A stretch of 5,669 bases of DNA from an uncultured Clostridia bacterium (GTDB lineage Bacteria; Bacillota; Clostridia; Peptostreptococcales; Anaerovoracaceae), in contig CAKQNZ010000130.1 in assembly GCA_934255435.1 (NCBI GenBank), forward strand, positions 1 to 5,669, written 5' to 3'. The stretch's first letter is position 1. The number at the start of each line of letters is the position of its first letter. The notes below the pieces were generated by a model. That model did no database searches and was not told where the DNA came from. It saw nothing but the letters and a program-made list of their open reading frames with translations. The translations under genes and the position numbers were made by a program. Shown here piece by piece: positions 1 through 5,669 of this stretch.

Positions 1-791
1 GTGATATTGTCGCTGTCGTCTTCATACACAGGTATCCTGGAATATCTCAGCTCCATAAGTTCATCGATGTAATCCGATGTCGGTGCATTCACATCTATCG
101 AAAAAACATCCGTTCTCGGAGTCATGACTTCGTATGCCAGAAGATCATCAAAGGCGAAGATACTGGTTATCATTTTCTTGCCTTCTTCTTTGAGCTCGCC
201 ACTTTCCTGACCTGCTTCCAGCATGGAAACCACATCATCTTCAGAGTATTCAACACTTGTCACGTCCGTACGCTGCCTGAAAAGCTTCAGCATTATCGTC
301 ACAGCTACAGAAAGCAGCCATACGAAAGGCTTGAATACCAGCGATATGAATTGTATCGGCTTGACTACGCCCATGGCTATCTTATCAGCATGGAGCATAG
401 CTATACGCTTAGGGAAAAGCTCCCCAAGCACCAGTGTGAAAAATGACAGTATCAGAGTGACCAGTATGACTGATATCTCCACGCCGTACGGTACTCCGGC
501 TGCTGTGAGCCATCTGCCTACATCGTCCGAAAAACTTACTGCCGCTTCGGCACTTGTCAGGAACCCTGCCAGAGTTATCACTACCTGTATGGATGACAGG
601 AACTTGTTAGGTTCGTCTATCAGCCTGGAAAGCGCCTGTGCTTTTTTGTCTCCCTCCTGTGAAAGAGACCTTATTCTGTTTTTGTTGACTGAAACTATCG
701 CCATTTCCGCTGCTGCGAAGTATGCATTTATGATTATAAGTACTGCAAGTAATATTATTTGCCCCCACATGGGCCCGGGATCAGATGACAT
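1..791 (-). CDS. CNNM/CorC (HlyC) family membrane protein, 3' end cut by window
   Basis: This is the N-terminal 263 residues of a DUF21-CBS membrane protein, open through the left edge with no stop; the family is usually around 400-450 residues. I translated it by hand. Hydrophobic segments lie at about residues 9-28, 64-80, 104-122 and 137-167, forming the DUF21 (CNNM transmembrane) domain. That domain carries the family-typical AAAEMA stretch (26-31) and GELFPK (123-128). The first CBS-type motif follows, VMTPRTDV (222-229), and then RYSRIPVYED (about 249-258). The second CBS repeat and the CorC_HlyC domain would lie beyond the window. Family members are linked to Mg2+ or other divalent cation efflux and were historically called hemolysin-like; nothing here supports a haemolysin role. 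The ATG at 791 is chosen because a good Shine-Dalgarno lies six bases upstream, inside the last codons of the U32 gene. Only three bases separate the two genes, so co-transcription and translational coupling are likely. Family assignment is confident; the transported ion is unknown. Confidence 0.93.
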   Translation of the reverse strand, partial: MSSDPGPMWGQIILLAVLIIINAYFAAAEMAIVSVNKNRIRSLSQEGDKKAQALSRLIDEPNKFLSSIQVVITLAGFLTSAEAAVSFSDDVGRWLTAAGVPYGVEISVILVTLILSFFTLVLGELFPKRIAMLHADKIAMGVVKPIQFISLVFKPFVWLLSVAVTIMLKLFRQRTDVTSVEYSEDDVVSMLEAGQESGELKEEGKKMITSIFAFDDLLAYEVMTPRTDVFSIDVNAPTSDYIDELMELRYSRIPVYEDDSDNI

Positions 792-794
792 TTT

Positions 795-2021
795 TTACTC
801 CTTTCTTTTACGTAAAATATATTTTTCAGCCACAGGTTGATCCATTCTTATCCTTAGTATCTGCTGAGGATGCGGCGCCGAATCTATCGGCTGCCCTTCT
901 TCATCCTGCATGATCTCAAGTTTCTGTGTGAAGAAATCGCAGTCCGGTCCGAATATCTCTATCTTGTCTCCAAGGACCATCTTGTTTCTCTGTTCTACTA
1001 CAGCCATATGTGTTTCAGGGTCATAGCTTTTCACAAGACCTGTAAAGCTGTAATCCCTGGTATATGCGCTGGTCTGATAATTCTGGTCTTCATTAGTAGG
1101 CTTGTCATAATAGAATCCTGTTGTGAACTCACGGTGACTGGCCTTCAGAAGCTCCTCCATCCACGCCGGATCATACACATAGTTTTCAGGATCGCTGTAG
1201 TAAGCATCTATGGCTTTCCTGTATGCGCCTATAGTTATAGCCACATAGAAAACACTCTTCATACGTCCTTCTATCTTTGCCGATGCGATCCCTGCTGATG
1301 CCAGATCCGGTATATGCTCCAGCATGCACAGATCTTTCGAGTTGAGGATGTATGTACCTCTGCCGTCCTCTTCTACAGGATAGTATTCCCCGGGACGCTG
1401 TTCTTCAACAAGTCTGTATTTCCATCTGCAGGGATGTGCACACTGTCCACGGTTGGCGTCTCTGTCTATCATGAAATTGCTCAGAAGACATCTTCCCGAA
1501 TATGATATGCACATAGCTCCATGCACGAATGCTTCAAGCTCCATATCTTCAGGGATATTGTCCCTGATCTCCTTTATCTCTCTGAAAGTCAGCTCCCTTG
1601 CCAGGACAAGTCTTCTGACCCCCTGTCTGTACCAGAAGTTTGCTGTGACGTAATTAGTTGAATTCGCCTGTGTTGAGAGATGGAGCTCTGCATCTGGGAT
1701 GATCTCTTTTATCATATCTATGATGCCCGGATCAGATACGATAAAAGCATCTATCGGTATGTGTCTTATGCCGGCAAGATAATCCCTGAGAGGCTGGATA
1801 TCTTCGTTATGTGCAAAAATATTCAGCGCCATATAACATCTGGCATCACGCTCATGAGCATATGCAACACCTTCTTCGATCTCAGGAACAGTGAGGTTGC
1901 CTGCACCTGATCTGAGACTGAACATCTCTCCGCCGAAATATACAGCATCAGCTCCGTAATCTACTGCTATTTTAAGTTTTTCCAGATCCCCTGCGGGAGC
2001 CAGTAATTCCATTTTTTTCAT
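795..2021 (-). CDS. trhP: U32 family protein, TrhP/YrrO-type tRNA 5-hydroxyuridine synthesis
   Basis: A complete 408-residue peptidase U32 family protein. It opens with the family's MELLAPAGDLEKLK stretch and carries the full U32 signature at residues 163-181 (E-A-F-V-H-G-A-M-C-x6-C-x-L-S). Cys171, Cys178, Cys194 and Cys198 are spaced as plausible iron-sulfur ligands, and KIEGRMKS follows at 249-256. The C-terminal part from about residue 325 looks like the small beta-barrel domain of longer members. Despite the family name, characterised relatives (E. coli TrhP/YegQ, B. subtilis YrrN and YrrO) are needed for 5-hydroxyuridine at tRNA position 34; in E. coli this depends on prephenate and iron-sulfur biogenesis. 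The length is close to YrrO rather than the shorter YrrN. The predicted next-step enzyme is encoded 11 bases upstream, which supports the tRNA assignment over other U32 roles such as rRNA hydroxylation (RlhA) or ubiquinone synthesis (UbiU/V). The start is ATG 2021 (MKKMELL); ATG 2012 is a possible alternative, and neither has a strong Shine-Dalgarno. Family certain, tRNA role likely. Confidence 0.9.
   Translation of the reverse strand: MKKMELLAPAGDLEKLKIAVDYGADAVYFGGEMFSLRSGAGNLTVPEIEEGVAYAHERDARCYMALNIFAHNEDIQPLRDYLAGIRHIPIDAFIVSDPGIIDMIKEIIPDAELHLSTQANSTNYVTANFWYRQGVRRLVLARELTFREIKEIRDNIPEDMELEAFVHGAMCISYSGRCLLSNFMIDRDANRGQCAHPCRWKYRLVEEQRPGEYYPVEEDGRGTYILNSKDLCMLEHIPDLASAGIASAKIEGRMKSVFYVAITIGAYRKAIDAYYSDPENYVYDPAWMEELLKASHREFTTGFYYDKPTNEDQNYQTSAYTRDYSFTGLVKSYDPETHMAVVEQRNKMVLGDKIEIFGPDCDFFTQKLEIMQDEEGQPIDSAPHPQQILRIRMDQPVAEKYILRKRKE
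798..804 (-). promoter_or_regulatory. Shine-Dalgarno of the CNNM gene, inside the U32 gene
   Basis: On the minus strand AAAGGAG occupies 804-798, followed by six bases (TAAAAA, including the U32 stop codon) and then the ATG at 791. The site therefore overlaps the last Lys-Glu codons and abuts the stop of the upstream gene. This fixes the CNNM start and suggests that ribosomes terminating on the U32 gene help load the next one. Confidence 0.8.
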
Positions 2022-2032
2022 TTGATGCTATA

Positions 2033-2710
2033 TCACTCTCTTTCAAGTATACTTACAGAAACACCGTCGCCCACAGTCAGCACACATGTCTGTGCATAGC
2101 TGAGGCTGTTGATGTACTGCATGAATTCCCGCATCCTGCGGATGCTTGTTTTGTATTTTTTCCTGACATCATACTGATCTGAAGCGGTCATGCCTTTCAT
2201 CAGTACATTGTCGCATATGATGAGGGCGTCCTTCCTGCAAAGAGGCAGCGACAGATCCCAGAACTCTCTGTAGTGGCTCTTCGCCGCATCTATGAATACT
2301 GCATCGAAGATCCCTTCTCCGTTTTCGTCGATATATCCTCCGGATACGGCCATATCTGCAAGCACATCCCTGGCGTCTCCATGCAGCACCTCCACGCTGT
2401 CAGAAAATCCGAGACGTTTTATGTTTGCTGATGCCGTCTCATACATATCCTTGTCCGCCTCCACGGTGGTGACATGACATCCGCATTTTTCTGCAAAGCA
2501 GCAGGACGAATATCCTACAGCTGCACCTATCTCCAGCACTCTGTCTGCCTTTTTCAGACGCAGAAGAGCAGTTATCAGCTCCTCGGTATCTTTCAGTATG
2601 ATAGGTACATGATCGGCCTGAGCCTCTTCTCTTAGTTCTGCAAGTCCCTCTCCGCATCCTGTATAAAGACTGTCAGTATATTCTTTTATTATTTCATTCG
2701 TAATATTCAT
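2033..2710 (-). CDS. trmR: SAM-dependent O-methyltransferase, TrmR (YrrM)-like, tRNA ho5U34 methylation
   Basis: A class I SAM-dependent methyltransferase of the O-methyltransferase family 3 (COG4122) type, 225 residues from this start. Motif I is LEIGAAVGYSS at about residues 59-69. An acidic residue ending motif II (TVEAD, about 82-86) probably contacts the SAM ribose. FIDAAKSHY (139-147) and CDNVL (166-170) supply the Asp, Asp and Asn expected to bind the divalent metal in this family. B. subtilis TrmR (YrrM) converts 5-hydroxyuridine to 5-methoxyuridine at tRNA wobble positions; the adjacent U32 gene would make its substrate. The start is uncertain. ATG 2710 gives the family-typical N-terminus (MNITNEIIKEYTDSLY) seven bases after the mltG stop. 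ATG 2761 would add 17 residues and overlap mltG by 44 bases. Neither has a convincing Shine-Dalgarno. A small-molecule catechol-type substrate cannot be excluded from sequence, but the neighbourhood favours tRNA. Confidence 0.88.
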   Translation of the reverse strand: MNITNEIIKEYTDSLYTGCGEGLAELREEAQADHVPIILKDTEELITALLRLKKADRVLEIGAAVGYSSCCFAEKCGCHVTTVEADKDMYETASANIKRLGFSDSVEVLHGDARDVLADMAVSGGYIDENGEGIFDAVFIDAAKSHYREFWDLSLPLCRKDALIICDNVLMKGMTASDQYDVRKKYKTSIRRMREFMQYINSLSYAQTCVLTVGDGVSVSILERE

Positions 2711-2717
2711 TCTGATA

Positions 2718-3779
2718 TCAATACCATTTATTCTCACGAACTGCTTTATCGTGTTCTTCATTCGTCTTTGAATATATTATGCTGCCGTCTTCCTTGGCAA
2801 AGAAGAACAGATAATCCGATTTCTCGTAGTTCAGCACGCTGTCTATGGCAGTCTCGTTGACTGCGCATATAGGTCCCGGCGTCAGTCCTGTATATTTTCT
2901 CGTATTGTATTTCGAGTCTATGTTCAGCTCGGACTGTGTCAGTTCGAGAGCTGTTTTCTGATTGGCATAGCATACAGTGACGTCGCTGCCGAGATTCATG
3001 TTTTTATCAAGCCTGTTGATGAACACACCTGCCACTTTAGGCATATCTTTCTTTGAATTGCTTGCTTCACGTTCAACGATGGATGCCAGGGACAGGACCT
3101 CGTTCACGCTGAACCCGCTTTTGTCTATATCTGCTTTTCTCGCAGTCAGCTCCTCATCCATCTTGTCCAGCATGATCTTTGTCACGCTCTCGATGGTAGG
3201 GTTTTCTTCTGTTATAAAATATGTTTCCGGATAAAGATAGCCTTCAAGCGGATACATTATATCTTTGTCCATTATCTTGTCGCTGATGAACCAGTAGTCT
3301 GATACCAGTGATTTGAGATAATCGCTGTCGCTCCACTTGTCCAGGATATCCTGCTTTGAAAAGCCCAGCTTGTCCGCCATTGCTTCAGCGACTTCCGGGA
3401 TAGTAAGACCTTCCCGTACAACGAGTTCCTTCTTCAGAACGTACTTGAAGTCGCCTGAGTTTATCGCCTCGAGCATCTGCGGCACGGTCATGGTCTTGTT
3501 GAAAGTGTAGGTGTTCGCCTGAAGATTGTCGTATCCGCCTATGCGTGCATGGATCTTTGCCATAGTCCGGCTCTTCACAAGGCCGTTCTGGTCAAGGATA
3601 TCGACTATCGCCGAAGATCCGCTGCCCTGCGGGATAGTAACATTCACCGATGAATCGTCCCCTTTGTCTGCTGCGCCTATCCCTCCAATATATGCGAAGA
3701 TCCCTGCTGCCAGCAGTATTACGACTATCCCTGTGATTATTATTATTATCTTTAATGGTCCTCCTGATTTTCCGGACAT
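2718..3779 (-). CDS. mltG: Endolytic murein transglycosylase MltG (YceG-like)
   Basis: A complete 353-residue membrane-anchored lytic transglycosylase. A short basic N-terminus (Lys4, Lys10) precedes one transmembrane helix at about residues 10-32, giving a cytoplasm-in, wall-out topology. A LysM-like region follows at about 45-115, with NVTIPQGSGSSAI at its start. The YceG catalytic domain then has YPLEGYLYPETY (176-187), LASIVEREA (231-239) with Glu236 aligning with the catalytic Glu218 of E. coli MltG, VFINRL (252-257), SDVTVCY (265-271), YNTRKYTGLTPGPIC (291-305) and a late EEH (341-343). The family cleaves nascent glycan strands near the membrane and so sets strand length, in concert with elongation-machinery synthases. 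The tip YNTRKYTGLTPGPI differs slightly from the common GLPPGPI form but keeps the key Pro and Gly. ATG 3779 has AGAGG at 3790-3786, six bases upstream. It is the first gene of the four-gene run and sits directly behind the efp terminator. Confidence 0.95.
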   Translation of the reverse strand: MSGKSGGPLKIIIIITGIVVILLAAGIFAYIGGIGAADKGDDSSVNVTIPQGSGSSAIVDILDQNGLVKSRTMAKIHARIGGYDNLQANTYTFNKTMTVPQMLEAINSGDFKYVLKKELVVREGLTIPEVAEAMADKLGFSKQDILDKWSDSDYLKSLVSDYWFISDKIMDKDIMYPLEGYLYPETYFITEENPTIESVTKIMLDKMDEELTARKADIDKSGFSVNEVLSLASIVEREASNSKKDMPKVAGVFINRLDKNMNLGSDVTVCYANQKTALELTQSELNIDSKYNTRKYTGLTPGPICAVNETAIDSVLNYEKSDYLFFFAKEDGSIIYSKTNEEHDKAVRENKWY

Positions 3780-3785
3780 CTGCTA

Positions 3786-3790
3786 CCTCT
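3786..3790 (-). promoter_or_regulatory. Shine-Dalgarno of mltG
   Basis: AGAGG on the minus strand (3790-3786), six bases before ATG 3779. It lies only five bases after the end of the terminator T-run, leaving no room for a separate promoter between them. Confidence 0.7.
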
Positions 3791-3795
3791 TTTCC

Positions 3796-3822
3796 AAAAA
3801 AGGGGCGAATCTACGCCCCTTT
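3796..3822 (-). terminator. Intrinsic terminator downstream of efp, abutting the mltG leader
   Basis: On the minus strand a 9-bp perfect stem, AAAGGGGCG (3822-3814) pairing with CGCCCCTTT (3807-3799), encloses a six-base loop (TAGATT). A run of six T ends at 3796, its first three T belonging to the stem. The efp stop codon ends at 3850, 27 bases before the stem. The other strand has only a short T-run after the stem (TTTCAATTT), so the terminator is oriented for minus-strand transcription. The mltG Shine-Dalgarno begins at 3790, so termination here would uncouple efp from the mltG operon, with partial read-through possible. Confidence 0.88.
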
Positions 3823-3849
3823 CAATTTATGATCTGATTCATTTAAAAA

Positions 3850-4410
3850 CTATTTGGATCTTCCCAGATATTCTCCTGTTCTTGTATCTATCTGGATGAC
3901 CTCTCCTTCTTCGATGAAGATAGGAACCTGTATAACAGCACCTGTTTCAACAGTTGCCGCTTTTGTCACGTTTGTAGCTGTATCGCCTTTGACACCCGGC
4001 TCTGTCTCGATGACTTTGAGATCCACGAAGTTAGGTGCATCCACCTGGAACGCATTGCCCTTGTAGAACTTGATAGTGGCTTCATCGTTCTCTCTGAGAT
4101 ACTTCATAGCTTCTTCCACCTGATCATATGTCAGAGGGACCTGATCGTATGTTTCGCCATCCATGAAGTAGTAAAGCTCTCCATCATTGTAAAGGTACTG
4201 CATAGTCTTTGTCTCGATGTGTGCTTTAGGGAACTTGGCGTCAGGATTGAATGATTCTTCCTTGATAGCTCCTGTAAGTACATTCTTGTGCTTTGTTCTT
4301 ACGAAAGCAGCGCCCTTGCCCGGTTTAACGTGCTGGAAGTCCAGAACAACGTGCGGCGTACCATCGATCTCGAATGTCATACCTTTTCTAAAATCACCTG
4401 CATAAATCAT
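3850..4410 (-). CDS. efp: Translation elongation factor P
   Basis: A complete 186-residue EF-P, the standard family length. EF-P binds ribosomes stalled on consecutive prolines, between the P and E sites, and promotes peptide bond formation. The order is an N-terminal KOW-like domain (about 1-62) and two OB domains (about 67-127 and 130-186). The tip loop is KPGKGAAF (29-36), with Lys32 at the apex in the position modified by 5-aminopentanol in B. subtilis EF-P. The C-terminal family signature is exact: K150-A-A-x4-G-x2-I-x-V-P-x2-I-x2-G169. No modification enzyme gene is nearby, so the state of Lys32 cannot be judged here. ATG 4410 is the first Met of the conserved N-terminus ([11 protein letters not shown]). 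An AGGAAAGAGG purine-rich stretch at 4430-4421 is ten bases upstream, slightly far but the only candidate. It has its own promoter and terminator, so it can be a single-gene transcription unit. Confidence 0.98.
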   Translation of the reverse strand: MIYAGDFRKGMTFEIDGTPHVVLDFQHVKPGKGAAFVRTKHKNVLTGAIKEESFNPDAKFPKAHIETKTMQYLYNDGELYYFMDGETYDQVPLTYDQVEEAMKYLRENDEATIKFYKGNAFQVDAPNFVDLKVIETEPGVKGDTATNVTKAATVETGAVIQVPIFIEEGEVIQIDTRTGEYLGRSK

Positions 4411-4474
4411 AATATATTGACCTCTTTCCTTTATCTTATATAACAGTTACAATCTTTTGAGATTTCACAGTATT

Positions 4475-4503
4475 ATTATACCAAACTCTGTAATAAATGC
4501 CAA
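4475..4503 (-). promoter_or_regulatory. SigA-type promoter of efp
   Basis: On the minus strand the -35 box TTGGCA (4503-4498; one mismatch to TTGACA) is followed by an exact 17-base spacer and a perfect -10 box TATAAT (4480-4475). The transcription start would fall near 4468, giving a 5' leader of about 58 bases before the efp ATG at 4410. The -35 box lies eight bases after the stop of the ylbF-like gene. The near-consensus boxes predict strong constitutive expression, which suits an abundant translation factor. Confidence 0.88.
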
Positions 4504-4510
4504 GACCATA

Positions 4511-4867
4511 TTATTTATTGATGTTTCCGGCCGGGTCGAATCCAAGATCTGCGACCTCTCCGATTATCTTGTAGACATCGGCCATCATCATTGAAAATCT
4601 CATCTGACACTGCAGATACTGTGCTGCTGACGGATCCTGCATGAGTATGGCAGACAGATGCTGTATCTGCTGCATCATGTCGCTGTCGATGCTCTGGCCT
4701 GTCATCTGTGCAGCCTGCATTTCGAACTGTTTCTTCATAAAATCGTTTATGGCTTCATGGAGCTTCGGATCGCTCTCTATCACCTTTTTCTTCTCATCAT
4801 ACTGTTTGAATTCCTCACACTCTCTTATGGCCTGTGCCAGAGAATGTGCCTGATCATACACGTTCAT
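4511..4867 (-). CDS. YlbF/YmcA (DUF964, Com_YlbF) family protein
   Basis: A complete 118-residue, mostly helical protein with no signal peptide. The N-terminus (MNVYDQAHSLAQAIRECEEF) and the segment with DPKLHEAINDFMKKQ (33-47) are typical of the Com_YlbF family. A Gln/Met-rich linker (about 49-70) and a second helical region (78-107) follow, as in the two-helix-bundle fold of the family. In B. subtilis, YlbF, YmcA and YaaT form a complex that modulates RNase Y-dependent mRNA maturation, competence and sporulation. This protein follows RNase J by 12 bases, which fits an RNA-processing role, but which B. subtilis paralogue it matches cannot be told. It has only two cysteines (Cys17, Cys87) and no C-terminal cysteine pair of the kind that could hold an iron-sulfur cluster. 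ATG 4867 has AGGAGG at 4878-4873, five bases upstream. No terminator is visible before the efp promoter. Confidence 0.88.
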   Translation of the reverse strand: MNVYDQAHSLAQAIRECEEFKQYDEKKKVIESDPKLHEAINDFMKKQFEMQAAQMTGQSIDSDMMQQIQHLSAILMQDPSAAQYLQCQMRFSMMMADVYKIIGEVADLGFDPAGNINK

Positions 4868-4872
4868 ATGTT

Positions 4873-4878
4873 CCTCCT
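4873..4878 (-). promoter_or_regulatory. Shine-Dalgarno of the ylbF-like gene
   Basis: A perfect AGGAGG on the minus strand (4878-4873), five bases before ATG 4867 and one base after the RNase J stop codon (4882-4880). It fixes the start and points to translational coupling with RNase J. Confidence 0.85.
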
Positions 4879-4879
4879 G

Positions 4880-5669
4880 CTATACTTCTAAAAATATCGG
4901 CAGTATCACCGGACTGCGCTGCGTCTTGCTGTATATATACTTTCTGAGACCTTCTCTTACAACTGTCTTCATACCATTCCAGTCCTTCATGTCTTTGTCG
5001 AGGCATTCTTCCAGCATTTCCTGAGCTTTGCGACATGCTTCGTCTATCAGGTGCTCATTTTCCCTGACGTATACGAACCCTCTTGATATTATGTCCGGAC
5101 CTGAGGCTATCGTCTGTGTAGTCCTGTCTATTGCAGCCACAAGGATTATAAGCCCCGACTCCGAAAGCAGTCTTCTGTCACGAAGAACGATGTTGCCTAC
5201 ATCCCCGACGCCCAGACCGTCTACCATGATGCCCTCTGCATCTGCTACTTTTTTCTCTATACCGGCTCTGCCTTCACTGATATTGAGACAGTCTCCATTG
5301 CTCAGTATGAATATATTGTCCACCGGCATACCGAGGGTATGGGCCAGCTCTGCATGTGTCTTGAGATGACGGTATTCACCGTGGACCGGCATGAAATACT
5401 TAGGTCTGATAAGTGAGTGCATCAGTTTCAGTTCTTCCTGGCAGGCGTGTCCTGAAACATGTATGTCAGCGATATCAGAGTATATTACTTCTGCACCTTT
5501 CTGGATAAGCTGGTTCACGACATTTGAAACAGTCAGCTCGTTACCCGGTACAGGAGACGATGAAAGTATCACCCGGTCTCCCTTCTTTATCCTTATGGTC
5601 TTGTGCTCGTTGGAAGCCATCCTTGCCAGAGCTGACATAGGCTCTCCCTGGCTTCCTGTAGTTATGACT
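4880..5669 (-). CDS. rnj: Ribonuclease J, C-terminal half (5' part outside window)
   Basis: The last 262 residues of RNase J; the frame stays open to the right edge, so the true start lies outside. Full-length family members have about 555 residues. The fragment opens with VITTGSQGEPMSALARMA, the conserved junction inside the beta-CASP domain. HVSGHA follows at fragment residues 70-75, and PKYFMPVHGEYRHL at 89-102 carries a metal-site His. Then come the beta-domain (about 115-175) and the C-terminal dimer domain with SGPDIISRGF (189-198) and the ending PVILPIFLEV (253-262). RNase J is a metallo-beta-lactamase-fold enzyme with 5'-to-3' exonuclease and endonuclease activity in mRNA turnover and rRNA maturation in Firmicutes. 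Met at 5638 is internal, not a start, because conserved residues continue upstream of it. Whether it is RnjA or RnjB cannot be told from this half. The ylbF-like gene follows at 12 bases. Confidence 0.97.
   Translation of the reverse strand, partial: VITTGSQGEPMSALARMASNEHKTIRIKKGDRVILSSSPVPGNELTVSNVVNQLIQKGAEVIYSDIADIHVSGHACQEELKLMHSLIRPKYFMPVHGEYRHLKTHAELAHTLGMPVDNIFILSNGDCLNISEGRAGIEKKVADAEGIMVDGLGVGDVGNIVLRDRRLLSESGLIILVAAIDRTTQTIASGPDIISRGFVYVRENEHLIDEACRKAQEMLEECLDKDMKDWNGMKTVVREGLRKYIYSKTQRSPVILPIFLEV

Noticed and set aside
223..840. A 205-codon plus-strand open frame
   Set aside because: It lies antisense to the CNNM gene, which shows clear DUF21 and CBS motifs. The plus-strand translation has no recognisable domain, is Ser/Thr-rich in the way typical of antisense shadows, and has no good ribosome site.
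870..1910. Several plus-strand open frames of 63-142 codons antisense to the U32 gene
   Set aside because: They are fully covered by a well-conserved gene on the other strand, and their translations are Cys/Tyr/Ser-rich with no coherent motif.
2439..2973. Minus-strand open frames of 71-72 codons inside trmR and mltG in other frames
   Set aside because: They are out-of-frame shadows of genes with strong motifs; the translations are Arg/Ser/Gln-rich without conserved features.
3698..3760. Repeat-like ATT/ATC-rich tract near the start of mltG
   Set aside because: It is explained by Ile codons of the transmembrane helix (poly-Ile at residues 11-15) and is not a separate repeat element.
4411..4470. 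Possible structured leader or riboswitch upstream of efp, including a small AATCT-CAAA-AGATT hairpin
   Set aside because: The predicted leader is only about 58 bases, AT-rich, with one 5-bp AT-rich stem; this is too little for any known riboswitch class, and no terminator hairpin accompanies it.
5028..5369. A 113-codon plus-strand frame antisense to RNase J
   Set aside because: The opposite strand carries conserved RNase J sequence throughout, and the antisense product has no recognisable features.
4880..5638. RNase J fragment starting at Met 5638 as a complete 252-residue protein
   Set aside because: The frame continues upstream with the conserved ITTGSQGEP sequence to the window edge, so the Met is internal and the gene is merely cut by the window.

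Overview
The window reads as an ordinary chromosomal housekeeping segment of a Gram-positive, probably anaerobic member of the Firmicutes (Bacillota), most likely the class Clostridia. This rests on RNase J, a YlbF-family protein, the EF-P tip loop of the Bacillus type (PGKG with Lys32), and the order mltG, tRNA-hydroxyuridine methyltransferase, U32 protein, which matches the yrrL-yrrM-yrrO stretch of Bacillus subtilis. G+C looks to be in the mid-40s percent by eye, with no composition break that would suggest a mobile insert. Genus cannot be determined from the sequence alone.

All seven genes lie on the minus strand, so transcription runs from high to low coordinates. From the right edge they are: the C-terminal half of RNase J (cut by the window end); a small YlbF/DUF964 protein starting 12 bases after it; a roughly 100-base gap with a near-consensus SigA-type promoter; efp (elongation factor P); a 9-bp intrinsic terminator; mltG (endolytic murein transglycosylase); an O-methyltransferase of the TrmR type; a U32 protein of the TrhP type; and the N-terminal part of a CNNM/CorC-type membrane protein, cut by the left edge. 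The last four genes are separated by 3 to 11 bases or overlap, so they form one tight operon. No stretch longer than about 100 bases lacks a gene.

The genes fall into three functional groups. RNase J and the YlbF protein both belong to mRNA processing and decay. The TrhP-like and TrmR-like proteins are predicted to act in sequence on wobble uridine 34 of tRNAs (U to ho5U to mo5U), and EF-P also supports elongation, by relieving stalls at proline runs. MltG works at the cell envelope, limiting glycan strand length, and CNNM-type proteins are linked to Mg2+ or other divalent cation transport.

I found no evidence of an undescribed system: no mobile element, CRISPR, RNA gene, toxin-antitoxin pair or unexplained repeat. 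The most interesting local point is regulatory. The efp terminator ends six bases before the mltG Shine-Dalgarno, so the four-gene mltG operon appears to have no room for its own promoter downstream of the terminator and may depend on read-through from the efp promoter.
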